Shown: positions 48,207-59,325, counted from the first letter of the stretch. The stretch: 64,000 nt of DNA from an uncultured Prochlorococcus sp. (GCA_902518475.1 CABYGI010000005.1:1-64000), one strand, 5' to 3'. Notes: generated from the letters alone by a model not told the origin. Translations and numbers: made by a program.

Positions 48207-48575
48207 ATGAATAAATTTGAATTGTTAAAGAATGGAAGTGTTCAATCAAGTTATGGAGGTCAGTACAGTTATAAGGTAATTGGACCATGTTGCAGACTTT
48301 ATGATAGGGAAGAGTTACCTTGGCCCTGCTCAAGGCTCGCTTGGAGGAGTAAGGAGCCTAGTTGGAGAAGAATAGGGTCTAGGTTCGTTGCTGATATGGC
48401 TTCAAGAAAATGCCCATCTTACTCAGTTCAGATTTTGGAGCCTGGATCTAAACCTGTTGTGACAGTTATAACTCTTTTTTCAAAGAAATTTTCTTCTGAT
48501 ATACAAGAATGGTGGTATAGCAAAAAACCAGGCTCAAAAGAGCCTGGTAATATCTTCCCTTATGAAATCGGTTAG
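48207..48575 (+). CDS. conserved hypothetical protein
   Basis: ORF track, 122 aa. Confidence 0.65.
   Translation: MNKFELLKNGSVQSSYGGQYSYKVIGPCCRLYDREELPWPCSRLAWRSKEPSWRRIGSRFVADMASRKCPSYSVQILEPGSKPVVTVITLFSKKFSSDIQEWWYSKKPGSKEPGNIFPYEIG
48522..48547 (-). terminator. terminator of the pentapeptide gene nested inside the convergent CDS
   Basis: Minus strand CCAGGCTC-TTTT-GAGCCTGG then T6. Confidence 0.75.
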
Positions 48576-48584
48576 CTTTAAATA

Positions 48585-49148
48585 TTATGCTTTTGGCTTT
48601 GGAGGCATGTAACCCTTTAAGCCAGTGCATTCAAGACTATCAATTGTATTAACTCCAGTTTGTGAGTTAGTTCCACTAGCTCTTTCACATAATGATTTTC
48701 TCTGAGAGAGATCAAGATTTGCATCTGTAAAGTCTGCTCCATCAATAATTGCGCCATCAAAAACACTTTTCATTAGCTCACCATTGGTAAGATTCGCATC
48801 AGTAAAGTCAGCATTATCAAAGCGTGTAGCATATGCAATGAGGTCTGTCATATTGGCTCCTTTAAAACTAGAGTTTTTTGCTGTAGTTACACTCATATAT
48901 GCACCTTGAAGATTAGCTTCTCCTAAATCTTGATTAGATAAATCATATTTAACATATTCAGTATTATGAAGGTCGGCACCGTGAAGATCATCTTTTAGAA
49001 CGTCAACTGATGAAGGATCACTAGGATAGAGTGCATTTGTAGAGATTGGATTAATAAGTAACCCAATAATTAATGGAAGAAAAATAAATAGTCTTTTACA
49101 AGACTTATGTAGTGATGAAAAAATAGAGACCATTTCGATCGACATCAA
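48585..49148 (-). CDS. pentapeptide-repeat protein with signal/TM N-terminus (likely thylakoid lumen)
   Basis: ANLQGAYMS...ANMTDLIAYATRFDNADFTDANLTNGEL. Confidence 0.8.
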   Translation of the reverse strand: MMSIEMVSIFSSLHKSCKRLFIFLPLIIGLLINPISTNALYPSDPSSVDVLKDDLHGADLHNTEYVKYDLSNQDLGEANLQGAYMSVTTAKNSSFKGANMTDLIAYATRFDNADFTDANLTNGELMKSVFDGAIIDGADFTDANLDLSQRKSLCERASGTNSQTGVNTIDSLECTGLKGYMPPKPKA

Positions 49149-49219
49149 AAATAAAAACCTAAAACTATTATTTCATGGGTTGGTCATTTACAACGCTCCT
49201 GCTAACGAACTGTTGCAGT

Positions 49220-50158
49220 TTATTTTATTTCTGCAGTTAGAAAATCTTTGGCAAGGTGAGTATTTGGGAAAACTTTTTGCGCCTCTTTAAGCAAATCAAT
49301 TGGTGTAATTGAATTTTTATTAGTATATCTTGGACTTAAATGAGTAATAATTAATTTTTTTGTATTAGATAATAATGCTGTTTTGGCAGCCATGATTGTT
49401 GTGGAATGTAATTTTTCATAGGCCATGTTTTCATCCGCCTGAGAAAATGTTGATTCATGTACTAGTAAATCGGCATTTTTCGATAGTGAAACAGCTGATT
49501 CGCTAAAGACTGTATCTGTGCAATAAACAAAACTTTTCCCCTCTCTAGGTGGTCCACAGAATTCTTTCCCATCAAATGTCCTCCCATCAGCTAATATGAC
49601 TTTTTTACCTTGTTGCAGTTCCGAATAAATTGGTCCAGGGGCTATTTTTAGAGACTTTGCCTTTTTGATATCAAATATACCTGGCTTATCTTTTTCACTC
49701 ACCCTATAACCATAAGCAGGTATCTTATGTTTGAGGCACGCGCAATTTACTTTTATTTTATTGTTTTCAAATAAAATTTTATTTTTTGATGCAAAATTTT
49801 CAACTTCCACAAAATGCAATGGGAATGACAATTTGCAAAAACTACTTTTAAGTGCTGAATTAATAAAACTTCGCAACTCTGAAGGACCGTAAATTTCAAT
49901 ACCCTCACTATTGCCTGATAAACCTAAGGTGGCCAAAAGTCCTGGCAAACCATAAATATGATCACCATGCATATGTGTAATAAATATTTTCTTGATTTGT
50001 GAAGATTTAATATTGCTTTTCATTATTTGATGTTGCGTTCCCTCTCCACAATCAAAAAGCCAAACTTCTGATGACTGCGATAATTTAAGTGCTAGTGAAG
50101 AAACATTCCTCGTTAAGGATGGGACCCCTGAGCTTGTTCCTAAGAAGGTGATATTCAC
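49220..50158 (-). CDS. rnz: ribonuclease Z
   Basis: FLGTSSGVPSLTRNVSSLAL, FITHMHGDHIYGLPGLL, ITHLSPRY. Confidence 0.93.
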   Translation of the reverse strand: MNITFLGTSSGVPSLTRNVSSLALKLSQSSEVWLFDCGEGTQHQIMKSNIKSSQIKKIFITHMHGDHIYGLPGLLATLGLSGNSEGIEIYGPSELRSFINSALKSSFCKLSFPLHFVEVENFASKNKILFENNKIKVNCACLKHKIPAYGYRVSEKDKPGIFDIKKAKSLKIAPGPIYSELQQGKKVILADGRTFDGKEFCGPPREGKSFVYCTDTVFSESAVSLSKNADLLVHESTFSQADENMAYEKLHSTTIMAAKTALLSNTKKLIITHLSPRYTNKNSITPIDLLKEAQKVFPNTHLAKDFLTAEIK

Positions 50159-50247
50159 TTATTTATGATATTTTTATTTTTATATCTGGATTAAATCTAG
50201 ACTTTTAGTCAAAATTAGGCAAATTAAGCATTTGTTTTTTAAACAAA

Positions 50248-51423
50248 GTGATACTTAAATTTAAAAATAAATATAGTAAATATTGCCTGATTAGTATTTT
50301 ATTTATTTGTGTTTTTCAGGCTGAAAGTGTTTTTGCATCAAGAGAGCCAGCAATAAGAGTTTTAATATCAAAAAATAACAATTTAAGGATTAGATCAGAT
50401 AGATCAATTCCTTTAACTATAAAGGGGAAATTTTTTTCAAACAAAACAATTAAAGGGTTAACTTTGAAAAATGAGAAAAATAGAAAAATTTTATATTTTG
50501 ATAAAAATAAACAAAAAAAATATGAATTAAAAAGTAATCAACAATTTCAAGTTAGTTCTTCTGATGGAAGAGGTATATGGGTAGGTCAGAGGAGATTTTC
50601 TGGTAAGCTTAATCTCTTTGTACTTGACTCTGAGATATTGGTAGTAAATGTTTTAGGGATAGAAAAATACCTAAGTAGCGTAGTGGGTTCAGAGATGCCA
50701 ACAAAATGGCCTATTGAAGCATTAAAGGCACAAGCAATTGCCTCTAGAACTTATGCTTTAAAGCAAAAGGGAAATAATTTATTTGATATAGATTCCACCC
50801 AGAAAAATCAAGTCTATAATGGCTTAGAGTCAAGAACTTATAAAACTATTAGAGCGGTAAAAAGCACAAGATCTTTAGTTTTAACTCATAAAAATAAATT
50901 AATTAATGCTTTGTTTCATAGCAGCTCAGGTGGAATGACAGAAAATAGTCAGGATGTATGGAAGAATAAATATCCATATTTATCAAGTGTGAAAGATTTT
51001 GATAAAAATAATCCAAAATTTAGATGGCAAAAAAAAATTTCGAGTAATGAATTAATAAATTTATTTCCCAAGATTGGGGGTTTAAAAAATATAGAGATCT
51101 TAGATATTACAAGTACCGGGAGGGTAAAGAATGTAAAACTTATTGGGTCTTATGGTTCTGATCAAATGTCTGGGGTTGCTTTAAGAAAAAGATTAGGACT
51201 TAATAGTAATTTTGTGAGATTTAAATTTTTTGATGAAAAATTAAATAACAATACTCCCCAAAAGAAAGGTTTGATAGTTTTTGGACAGGGATCAGGTCAT
51301 GGAGTAGGAATGAGTCAATGGGGTGCTAAATATTTGGCGTCTAGAGGCCAAAAAGCTGAAAGAATATTAAGGTATTTTTATAGGGGTGTGCAGATTAAAC
51401 CTTTTAGAAAAGATTACCTATAA
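50248..51423 (+). CDS. SpoIID/LytB-domain protein, GTG start
   Basis: YLSSVVGSEMPTKWPIEALKAQAIASRTYAL...GQGSGHGVGMSQWGAKYLA. Confidence 0.9.
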   Translation: MILKFKNKYSKYCLISILFICVFQAESVFASREPAIRVLISKNNNLRIRSDRSIPLTIKGKFFSNKTIKGLTLKNEKNRKILYFDKNKQKKYELKSNQQFQVSSSDGRGIWVGQRRFSGKLNLFVLDSEILVVNVLGIEKYLSSVVGSEMPTKWPIEALKAQAIASRTYALKQKGNNLFDIDSTQKNQVYNGLESRTYKTIRAVKSTRSLVLTHKNKLINALFHSSSGGMTENSQDVWKNKYPYLSSVKDFDKNNPKFRWQKKISSNELINLFPKIGGLKNIEILDITSTGRVKNVKLIGSYGSDQMSGVALRKRLGLNSNFVRFKFFDEKLNNNTPQKKGLIVFGQGSGHGVGMSQWGAKYLASRGQKAERILRYFYRGVQIKPFRKDYL

Positions 51424-51426
51424 AAG

Positions 51427-52350
51427 TTATTTAGCATTGAGGACTAATTTTGGATTTATATTAGATAGATCTTTATTTAAGAAGCCAATCCCGAGTAGTG
51501 TTTGTTTTTTATCAATTATTTTTATGGGTTTTTTAGAATCAAAAGACTTGCTTTCCTTGAAGTAATTAATATCAACTCTAATTGCTCTTCCTGTTCGCCA
51601 AAAATTGATTTGTTCTTCATTACTTAAGGTAAACGTCGAAATGTGATTAAGAGCAGAAATCGTTGGAATAATAAAATTTTTCGAGCTTTTTTTTCCTTTT
51701 TCTTTTTCGATATCAGATATTTTTATCGAGTTTTGTTCATCAAAGCCACAAGCTGAAATCCTTTTAAGCTGTAGAAGACAACCTTCGGAATTAAGAATTT
51801 CTCCTAAATCTCTTGCAATTGATCTTATATATGTGCCAGCTGAACATTTAATTTTTATTTCTATGATTCCTTTTATTTGGTCCCATTTCATTAAAGTAAG
51901 TTCGTCTATTTTTACTTCTCTTGGTGCTAATTCAAAAAATTCATTCCTGAAAGATTTTTTATACGCCCTCTCACCATTGATATGCACACTAGATACTTTC
52001 GGCGGAATTTGTTTGATAATTCCTCTAAATCTATTCAAGGATTGATCTAATTTTTCATTACTGATTTTAGGCCAACTTTTTTGATTAATTATTTCCCCGT
52101 GAATATCATCAGTGTTAGTTCTTATACCTAATTTAATTAGTCCTATGTAAGTTTTACCCTGAGGAAGATATTGAATAAATCTTGTTGCACTGCCTATGGC
52201 GATTGGTAATGTTCCTATAACTTCTGGGTCAAGAGTTCCTGTGTGCCCAACCTTTTTTGTATTTAGTAACTTCCTTATTTGTTTAACACAATCATGAGAG
52301 GTACAGCCTTTATCTTTATTAATTACTAAGAATCCATCTTTAGTTTCCAT
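51427..52350 (-). CDS. truB: tRNA pseudouridine(55) synthase
   Basis: [49 protein letters not shown]. Confidence 0.95.
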   Translation of the reverse strand: METKDGFLVINKDKGCTSHDCVKQIRKLLNTKKVGHTGTLDPEVIGTLPIAIGSATRFIQYLPQGKTYIGLIKLGIRTNTDDIHGEIINQKSWPKISNEKLDQSLNRFRGIIKQIPPKVSSVHINGERAYKKSFRNEFFELAPREVKIDELTLMKWDQIKGIIEIKIKCSAGTYIRSIARDLGEILNSEGCLLQLKRISACGFDEQNSIKISDIEKEKGKKSSKNFIIPTISALNHISTFTLSNEEQINFWRTGRAIRVDINYFKESKSFDSKKPIKIIDKKQTLLGIGFLNKDLSNINPKLVLNAK

Positions 52351-52426
52351 TTTTAATATTAAGAATACTTTGAGAAAGATTTATAACCATTCTATGATTT
52401 TGGTATCGGAAATTTAGAGTAAGAAA

Positions 52427-53167
52427 TTGAAAAACAATAATTTTATTTTAAAAGAGTTTCTAGACAATGCTTTTAATTTGAAATCACATTTAATGGAATA
52501 CTTATCTATTGAAGAATGTGATTTAAATGGATTTCTTGCAAATGCAAAGATGAATTTGGCAAATTCACATCCTGGAGATGCTTTGAATGATGTTTCAGAT
52601 TTTTATACAGAAATTGTAGGAGATAGGCATGTAGCTGATTTAGCTGCTTGGCATATCACGAGTAGGGAATATATCGCCGATACTTTAAAACTTCAGCAGA
52701 AATTTTCAAGAGATTTAGTTTTGGATTTTGGAGGAGGTATTGGAACGCATGCCTTAGCTAACGCGATGTCTTCAAAAGTTGAGCATGTTTTCTTTGTGGA
52801 TATTAATCAAACAAATAGAAATTTTGTTGAATACAGGGCTAAGAAATTAGGAGTTGAAAAAAAACTTACTTTCTGCAAGACAATTCATGATACAGAAATA
52901 TTGAAATTTGATACGATAATTTGTCTTGATGTTTTGGAACATCTTGCAGATCCGGCTTCTCAGATTAATAATTTCAGTGAGATTATGGATAGTAATTCTA
53001 TTGCTCTTTTTAATTGGTATTTTTATAAAGGAGATAAGAATGAATATCCTTTTCATATCGATGACAGTGAAGTTGTCGAAAAGTTTTTTAAGACTCTTCA
53101 ATCAAATTTTTTAGAAGTATTTCATCCTATTCTTATAACCACAAGAGCCTATAAGAAAATTAGATAA
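52427..53167 (+). CDS. class I SAM-dependent methyltransferase, TTG start
   Basis: [20 protein letters not shown]...[16 protein letters not shown]. Confidence 0.8.
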   Translation: MKNNNFILKEFLDNAFNLKSHLMEYLSIEECDLNGFLANAKMNLANSHPGDALNDVSDFYTEIVGDRHVADLAAWHITSREYIADTLKLQQKFSRDLVLDFGGGIGTHALANAMSSKVEHVFFVDINQTNRNFVEYRAKKLGVEKKLTFCKTIHDTEILKFDTIICLDVLEHLADPASQINNFSEIMDSNSIALFNWYFYKGDKNEYPFHIDDSEVVEKFFKTLQSNFLEVFHPILITTRAYKKIR

Positions 53168-53420
53168 CTATATTAACTCTTTTTCTATTTCTTAAATTTC
53201 TTTTAATGCTTTCGAAACTTACTATCCCTTCTTTGAGTGCAAAAAGGGTGTCATCTTTACCTTTCCCGACATTGATCCCTGGCAAAAAGGATGTTCCTCT
53301 TTGGCGAATTAAAATTGATCCAGCAGTTACTTTTTCTCCTCCATAAGCTTTCACACCCAATCTTTTGGAATTTGAATCTCTTCCGTTTCTAGTAGAACCT
53401 GTTCCTTTTTTATGTGCCAT
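53160..53420 (-). CDS. rpmA: 50S ribosomal protein L27
   Basis: [42 protein letters not shown]. Confidence 0.97.
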   Translation of the reverse strand: MAHKKGTGSTRNGRDSNSKRLGVKAYGGEKVTAGSILIRQRGTSFLPGINVGKGKDDTLFALKEGIVSFESIKRNLRNRKRVNIVI

Positions 53421-53429
53421 TAGAAGTGT

Positions 53430-53870
53430 TTAATTTGTAGACTTTTCTGATTTTGGTTTAGTTTCCTTTTTGACAGTTTCTTTTTTAGAAGAAGACTTAG
53501 GAGCGCTTTTACCCACCGTAATAGATTTTACCATAACTCTTGTAAGTTCTTGTCGGTGTCCCATCTTTCTTCTTGTCTTTTTTTTGGGACGCATCTTGTA
53601 TACGAGAATCTTCTTATCTCTTTTATGAGAGACTACTTCTAATTCAATTTTTGCATCTTTTACGTAAGGTTTACCAATAGTTATTGACTCTTTGTCTTTT
53701 AAAACTAAAACTTTTTCCAGTGTTATCTTGTCTTTCTCTTTTGCATTTAACCTGTCTATGTCATAGTATCTGTTAACTTCGAACCAAAATTGTTGACCCG
53801 AAGTTTCTACTATCGCATACATTTCATTATTTTTTAAAGAATTTTTTGAGGAGTTTTTAGAATTAGTCAT
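53430..53870 (-). CDS. rplU: 50S ribosomal protein L21
   Basis: YAIVETSGQQFWFEVNRYYDIDRL...KKKTRRKMGHRQELTRVMV. Confidence 0.95.
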   Translation of the reverse strand: MTNSKNSSKNSLKNNEMYAIVETSGQQFWFEVNRYYDIDRLNAKEKDKITLEKVLVLKDKESITIGKPYVKDAKIELEVVSHKRDKKILVYKMRPKKKTRRKMGHRQELTRVMVKSITVGKSAPKSSSKKETVKKETKPKSEKSTN

Positions 53871-54014
53871 ATCTTTAAAGACGCTATCAGGCTCAAATTT
53901 ATAATTTGATTAAGCCAAATAAGCAATCATAGTAATTTGTTTATTTTCTTATTTTGTAGTGTAATAAGTCAAGGGATGTTTTAAATCTTTTATATCAATT
54001 TAGGAATCATAATC

Positions 54015-54332
54015 ATGGCAGCAAGAAAAACATATATTTTAAAACTCTATGTTGCTGGAAATACTCCTAATTCAATGAGAGCTCTAAATACTTTAAAAGA
54101 AATTTTAGAAAATGAATTTAAAGGAGTTTATGCTTTGAAGGTTATTGACGTACTTAAGCAACCACAACTTGCAGAAGAAGATAAGATTTTAGCTACCCCT
54201 ACTTTAGCTAAAATTTTACCGCCACCAGTGAGAAAAATAATAGGTGATCTTTCAGATAGAGAGAAAGTTTTGATTGGTTTAGATCTACTTTTTGATGAAT
54301 TAACTGAAACTGAATATAGTGGAGATAAATAA
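54015..54332 (+). CDS. kaiB: circadian clock protein KaiB
   Basis: [65 protein letters not shown]. Confidence 0.97.
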   Translation: MAARKTYILKLYVAGNTPNSMRALNTLKEILENEFKGVYALKVIDVLKQPQLAEEDKILATPTLAKILPPPVRKIIGDLSDREKVLIGLDLLFDELTETEYSGDK

Positions 54333-54396
54333 TGTACTTTAAACTTTTAAAAAAGATAAATTCAAAAATTATTTAAATTTTTTATGGCACAAAACT

Positions 54397-55926
54397 ATGA
54401 ATGATAAGAAATTTGGCAAATCAAATAAAATGCAGGTACAAAAATTACCAACTGGAATAGAGGGCTTTGATGATGTTTGTAGGGGTGGGTTGCCTGTATC
54501 TCGAAGTACACTCGTTAGTGGTACGTCAGGAACTGGTAAAACTGTTTTTTCTTTGCAATACTTACACCATGGAATTTGTAATTTTGATGAGCCCGGAATC
54601 TTTGTAACATTTGAGGAATCACCTTTAGATATTATTAGAAATGCCGCAAGTTTTGGTTGGGATTTACAAGAATTAATTGATCAAAATAAACTTTTTATCT
54701 TGGATGCTTCTCCTGACCCTGATGGTCAGGATGTTGCGGGTAACTTTGACTTATCTGGTCTCATTGAGCGAATTAGTTATGCAATTAGAAAATATAAGGC
54801 TAAAAGAGTTGCAATAGATTCAATAACTGCGGTCTTTCAACAGTATGATGCTATTTACGTTGTTAGAAGAGAAATATTTAGATTGATAGCAAGATTAAAA
54901 GAAATAGGGGTTACAACTGTTATGACTACAGAAAGGGTTGATGATTACGGACCAATTGCTAGATATGGAGTAGAAGAATTTGTATCTGATAATGTTGTCT
55001 TATTAAGAAATGTTCTTGAGTCAGAAAAGAGAAGAAGAACTCTAGAAGTTTTGAAGTTAAGAGGTACTGTACATATGAAAGGTGAATATCCATTTACTAT
55101 GGGCATTGATGGGATAAGTGTGTTTGCATTAGGAGCAATGAGATTAACGCAGAGATCCTCAAATATTAGGATTAGCTCTGGAGTTAAAGATCTTGATGAT
55201 ATGTGTGGCGGTGGATATTTTCAAGATTCTATCATTCTCGCTACTGGAGCTACTGGTACAGGAAAAACAATGCTTGTATCAAAATTTGTTGAAGATGCTT
55301 ACAACAATAATGAAAGAGCCATACTTTTTGCATATGAAGAATCTAGGGCCCAATTACTCAGGAATGCCACTAGTTGGGGAATAGATTTTGAAAAAATGGA
55401 AAGTGATGGGTTGTTGAAAATTATTTGTGCATATCCTGAATCAACTGGTTTAGAAGATCACTTACAAATTATAAAAACGCAAATTAATCAATTTAAACCA
55501 AAAAGAATGGCAATTGATTCTCTATCTGCATTAGCTAGAGGTGTGAGTTTGAACGCATTTAGACAGTTTGTGATTGCTGTTACTGGTTATACAAAACAAG
55601 AGGAGATAGCAGGCTTTTTTACTAATACTGCAGAAGAATTTATGGGGAGTCATTCAATAACTGATTCTCATATATCAACAATTACAGATACCATATTGTT
55701 GCTTCAATATGTAGAAATTAAAGGTGAGATGGCACGAGCTATAAATGTTTTTAAAATGCGGGGATCATGGCATGATAAACGAATAAGAGAATTTATCATT
55801 ACAAATAGGGGTCCAGAAATAAAAGATTCTTTTTCTAATTTTGAACAAATATTTAGTGGTGCCCCTCACAGAGTTGTGCCTGATCAAAATGTTCAAAATG
55901 TTTTTAAAGGATTAGATAATAATTAG
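54397..55926 (+). CDS. kaiC: circadian clock ATPase KaiC
   Basis: Two P-loops (GTSGTGKT, GATGTGKT) and the DSHISTITDTI phosphosite region. Confidence 0.97.
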   Translation: MNDKKFGKSNKMQVQKLPTGIEGFDDVCRGGLPVSRSTLVSGTSGTGKTVFSLQYLHHGICNFDEPGIFVTFEESPLDIIRNAASFGWDLQELIDQNKLFILDASPDPDGQDVAGNFDLSGLIERISYAIRKYKAKRVAIDSITAVFQQYDAIYVVRREIFRLIARLKEIGVTTVMTTERVDDYGPIARYGVEEFVSDNVVLLRNVLESEKRRRTLEVLKLRGTVHMKGEYPFTMGIDGISVFALGAMRLTQRSSNIRISSGVKDLDDMCGGGYFQDSIILATGATGTGKTMLVSKFVEDAYNNNERAILFAYEESRAQLLRNATSWGIDFEKMESDGLLKIICAYPESTGLEDHLQIIKTQINQFKPKRMAIDSLSALARGVSLNAFRQFVIAVTGYTKQEEIAGFFTNTAEEFMGSHSITDSHISTITDTILLLQYVEIKGEMARAINVFKMRGSWHDKRIREFIITNRGPEIKDSFSNFEQIFSGAPHRVVPDQNVQNVFKGLDNN

Positions 55927-57989
55927 ATAATTTCTTTAATTTCAGATCCTGAAAAAGAATCAGAATTATTAATAGCTTTTGTCAATAATTCATCTTTATC
56001 AGATTGTGCTAAGGCTAAATCAAACCAGAAAGTTGTTCCTACTCCTATTTCACTAGCCATACGAATTTCTCCACCGTGTTTTTCAATTATTCCACGCACT
56101 ATAGATAAACCTAAACCGGTACCTTGCTCAGTATGAACAGAATTCTCTACTCTATAAAAACGATCAAATATCTTTTCTTGATCAGCCTGAGATATTCCTG
56201 AGCCAGTGTCAGCAATCTCAATTCTTACTTTTGGCAATGGTGAAACTAATTCACATTGCGGGGCTGAATCATTTTTAATACTTGGAGGTAAAGCAGGACA
56301 GGAATCTGGCCAAGTATAAGCTCTTATAATAAGCGAGCTGTTTTTTGGACTAAATTTCAATCCATTACCTAGCAAATTATCAAAAACCTGTAAAAGTAAA
56401 TCAAAATTTCCAAGAATTGGAGGAATAGTTTCCTCTATTTCATGAGCTAGTGAAACATTTTTTTCTGTAGCATTAAGTCTATAATTTCTCAGAGTTTGCT
56501 CTATTGCTGGTTTGATGTCGATTTGTTCTAGCTGAACAATTTTCCCAGACTCTAACCTTGATAAATCTAATACATCATTTACAAGTCTTGTTAACCTGTC
56601 AGTCTCTGAATTTGCAATTCCCAGGAATTCTATTTGTTCTTCATCTGAAAGCTGATCTTTTAAATCGTGTAATGTCTCTACATAACTTTTGATATTAAAA
56701 AGTGGTGTTCTTAATTCGTGCGAAACATTACTAATAAATCTATTTTGTGCCGCATTAAGTTCAACTTCTCTAGTTAAATCTTGTATTGTTACCGCAATTC
56801 CTTTTAATTCAACTTTATTTGTATCTAAAACTGATTGCAAGACAATTCTTAAGGTTCTTGCAGGTTCACCTAAACTGAATCTTAAATCGTCCTTCTCTTT
56901 TTCTCTGTTTAATATAGATTCTATATTCGAATGTAAGTCGTTAGATAGAATCTCAGGGATTTCATTTAAAAAATATTTACCCTCTAAGAATCTTCCTTCC
57001 CAACGAAATAATCTCTTTGCTGTTGGATTTGTAAGCACAATCTTGCCTTGTGAGTCCAATAATATGGCCCCATCAGCCATTGTAGCTATTAAGGATTGCT
57101 GTTTGATCTGAGCCGCTTTTAATTCTTCTATATTAGCTTCGTCATAATTTTCTAACTGTGTGGCCATTCGGTTAAATCCATTTAAGAGTTCTCCTAGATC
57201 ACCTGTCATAGGTAAAGAAATTCTGGACTTAAAATTTCCTTTTGAAATTTCTCTAACACCTCTTACTAACTCTCTGACAGGCCTTGTAATTGTTAGGGCA
57301 TTGAATACAGCTCCAAGTATTACTAAAACCCAAATTGAAATAAAAACCGCAATGGTTACCTCTCTAGTTAAGGCAGCACTGGCTAGTGCTTTTTTATTAG
57401 GGGTGACTCCCAAAGCTAAAGTTCCAAGATATTTGCCTTTCCACAACATTGGAACAAAAACATCTGTTACTTGACCTTGAGGGGTAGCATGCTGCCTAAC
57501 CAAGGGAAATTGTGGTCTTTTCTTTAACTCTAAAGGTAATTTTAATCTTCTAGTGAGCTGAAACTGGCTGTCTGAGCTTGTCGGGGTTGCACTGATCGGT
57601 ATCCCAAGTTGCACAATATCTTCAGCATCAGTAAAGAATATATAACGTAGGTTTCGACTTGATCTCCAAAACTTTTCAGCTACGTTTGAAATTTCTTTTT
57701 TTTGATTATTAGCGACTAATTCTGTAACGTTCCCAGATAACAATAAGCCAAGATCACGCGCATATCTAGTATCATTCATTCCTGCATCTCTTTGAATACT
57801 ATTTAATGCAAAAAAAGTTATTCCTGTCATTAAGAGACTCACTACAAGAGTTGCAATAGCTAATAACTTTGTTCTTAAACTGAAACCACTCCACCAAGTG
57901 AGAAGGCCATTAATCCAATAGTTATTATTGAGATCTTCATTTTTAGTGATATTTTCTTTTCTTCTTTTTAAATTATTGTTATCCACCAT
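55923..57989 (-). CDS. nblS: HAMP-PAS-HisKA sensor histidine kinase, NblS/Ycf26-like
   Basis: VSHELRTPLFNIKSYVETL, ADTGSGISQADQEKIFDRFYRVE, TGLGLSIVRGIIEKHGG; HAMP after the second TM. Confidence 0.8.
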   Translation of the reverse strand: MVDNNNLKRRKENITKNEDLNNNYWINGLLTWWSGFSLRTKLLAIATLVVSLLMTGITFFALNSIQRDAGMNDTRYARDLGLLLSGNVTELVANNQKKEISNVAEKFWRSSRNLRYIFFTDAEDIVQLGIPISATPTSSDSQFQLTRRLKLPLELKKRPQFPLVRQHATPQGQVTDVFVPMLWKGKYLGTLALGVTPNKKALASAALTREVTIAVFISIWVLVILGAVFNALTITRPVRELVRGVREISKGNFKSRISLPMTGDLGELLNGFNRMATQLENYDEANIEELKAAQIKQQSLIATMADGAILLDSQGKIVLTNPTAKRLFRWEGRFLEGKYFLNEIPEILSNDLHSNIESILNREKEKDDLRFSLGEPARTLRIVLQSVLDTNKVELKGIAVTIQDLTREVELNAAQNRFISNVSHELRTPLFNIKSYVETLHDLKDQLSDEEQIEFLGIANSETDRLTRLVNDVLDLSRLESGKIVQLEQIDIKPAIEQTLRNYRLNATEKNVSLAHEIEETIPPILGNFDLLLQVFDNLLGNGLKFSPKNSSLIIRAYTWPDSCPALPPSIKNDSAPQCELVSPLPKVRIEIADTGSGISQADQEKIFDRFYRVENSVHTEQGTGLGLSIVRGIIEKHGGEIRMASEIGVGTTFWFDLALAQSDKDELLTKAINNSDSFSGSEIKEII

Positions 57990-57993
57990 CAGA

Positions 57994-59325
57994 TTAATTC
58001 TCCAAAGAAAAGTTTTTTCTGACTTGATGACCTATGTCATTTCTAAAGAAAATACCCTCAAAATGAATTTCTTTTAAATTTTTGTATGCTTTTTCAAAAA
58101 CCATATCAAAATCTTTATCTTGACAGACAATACTTAAGACTCTTCCTCCATTGGTTACTAATTTGCCATTTTCACTTGTAGAAGTGCCTGATTCGAAGAT
58201 TTGACAATCATCTGAGTCAATTTTACCTATTTTTATTTCAAATCCAGTTTTATATTCGTGAGGATAACCATTTGAGGTTGCTACTACACAACCACTAACC
58301 TTATCAGAAGTATTTATTTTTTCATCACCAATTAAAGTTCCCATTGCGCATTTTTCTAAAAGAAATACAAAATTCTGATCCATCAAGGGCATTATTGTTT
58401 GGCATTCTGGATCACCAAATCTACAATTATATTCTATAACTTTGGGCCCAGATTTTGTGATCATTAACCCAAAATAGATCACTCCTTTATAGTCAATATT
58501 CCTTTTATTTAATTCATTTATTGTAGGTTCAATTATCTCTTTGATGATCTTATCAAGGTAATCTTCTGTCAATAATGGAGCGGGAGAATAAGCTCCCATA
58601 CCTCCTGTATTTGGACCTTTGTCATTCTCGTTAAGTCTTTTATGATCTTGGGCGGTTGGAAGTAATGTATATTTCTCCCCATCGCATAAAGCAAAAACTG
58701 AAACTTCTGGCCCTTGAATTTTTTCTTCTAAAACAACTACATTCCCAGAGCTGCCAAATCTACCATTAAAAATTGATTCTGCTGCATTGAAGCATTCAAC
58801 CTTTGAATTTGGAATAAAAACACCCTTCCCTGAAGCAAGACCATCAGCTTTTACTACTAGTGGAATTGATGATGCATTGATAATTTTTTTTGCTTCTTCT
58901 AGAGAATTGACTTTCCAGAAGTGTGCAGTTGGAATATTTGCTTCTTGCATAAATTCCTTAGCCCAAGATTTGCTAAATTCTAATTTTGCTCCATCTTTAT
59001 TAGGACCAAATACTTTAAAATCTTCATTGCGAAGAAAATCAGCTAATCCATTTGCTAGAGGAATTTCTGGTCCTATTACGACTAGATCTATTTTAAGAAA
59101 AACAAGCTTTTCTAGTAGTTCGCTTCTATTATTTATGTCAATTTTTATTCTTTCACATTTATTAATTGTTTCTGAACCAGCATTGCCAGGTATTAAATAA
59201 ACTTTTTTAACTAAATCATTTTTTTGAATAGCCCAAGCTAAAGAGTTTTCTCTGCCCCCATTTCCAATGATTAAGATATTTTCTAATCTAATAAAGCGCC
59301 TAGAACGTGGTGAATGAATTCCCAT
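57994..59325 (-). CDS. purD: phosphoribosylamine--glycine ligase (start may be internal, near LENILIIGNGG)
   Basis: ILIIGNGGRENSLAWAI, GPNTGGMGAYSPAP. Confidence 0.95.
   Translation of the reverse strand: MGIHSPRSRRFIRLENILIIGNGGRENSLAWAIQKNDLVKKVYLIPGNAGSETINKCERIKIDINNRSELLEKLVFLKIDLVVIGPEIPLANGLADFLRNEDFKVFGPNKDGAKLEFSKSWAKEFMQEANIPTAHFWKVNSLEEAKKIINASSIPLVVKADGLASGKGVFIPNSKVECFNAAESIFNGRFGSSGNVVVLEEKIQGPEVSVFALCDGEKYTLLPTAQDHKRLNENDKGPNTGGMGAYSPAPLLTEDYLDKIIKEIIEPTINELNKRNIDYKGVIYFGLMITKSGPKVIEYNCRFGDPECQTIMPLMDQNFVFLLEKCAMGTLIGDEKINTSDKVSGCVVATSNGYPHEYKTGFEIKIGKIDSDDCQIFESGTSTSENGKLVTNGGRVLSIVCQDKDFDMVFEKAYKNLKEIHFEGIFFRNDIGHQVRKNFSLEN

Noticed and set aside
56689-57474. Plus-strand ORFs of 140 and 104 aa opposite the histidine kinase
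   Set aside because: Antisense to conserved kinase domains; composition typical of shadow ORFs
58787-59200. 137-aa ORF opposite purD
   Set aside because: Antisense to conserved purD sequence
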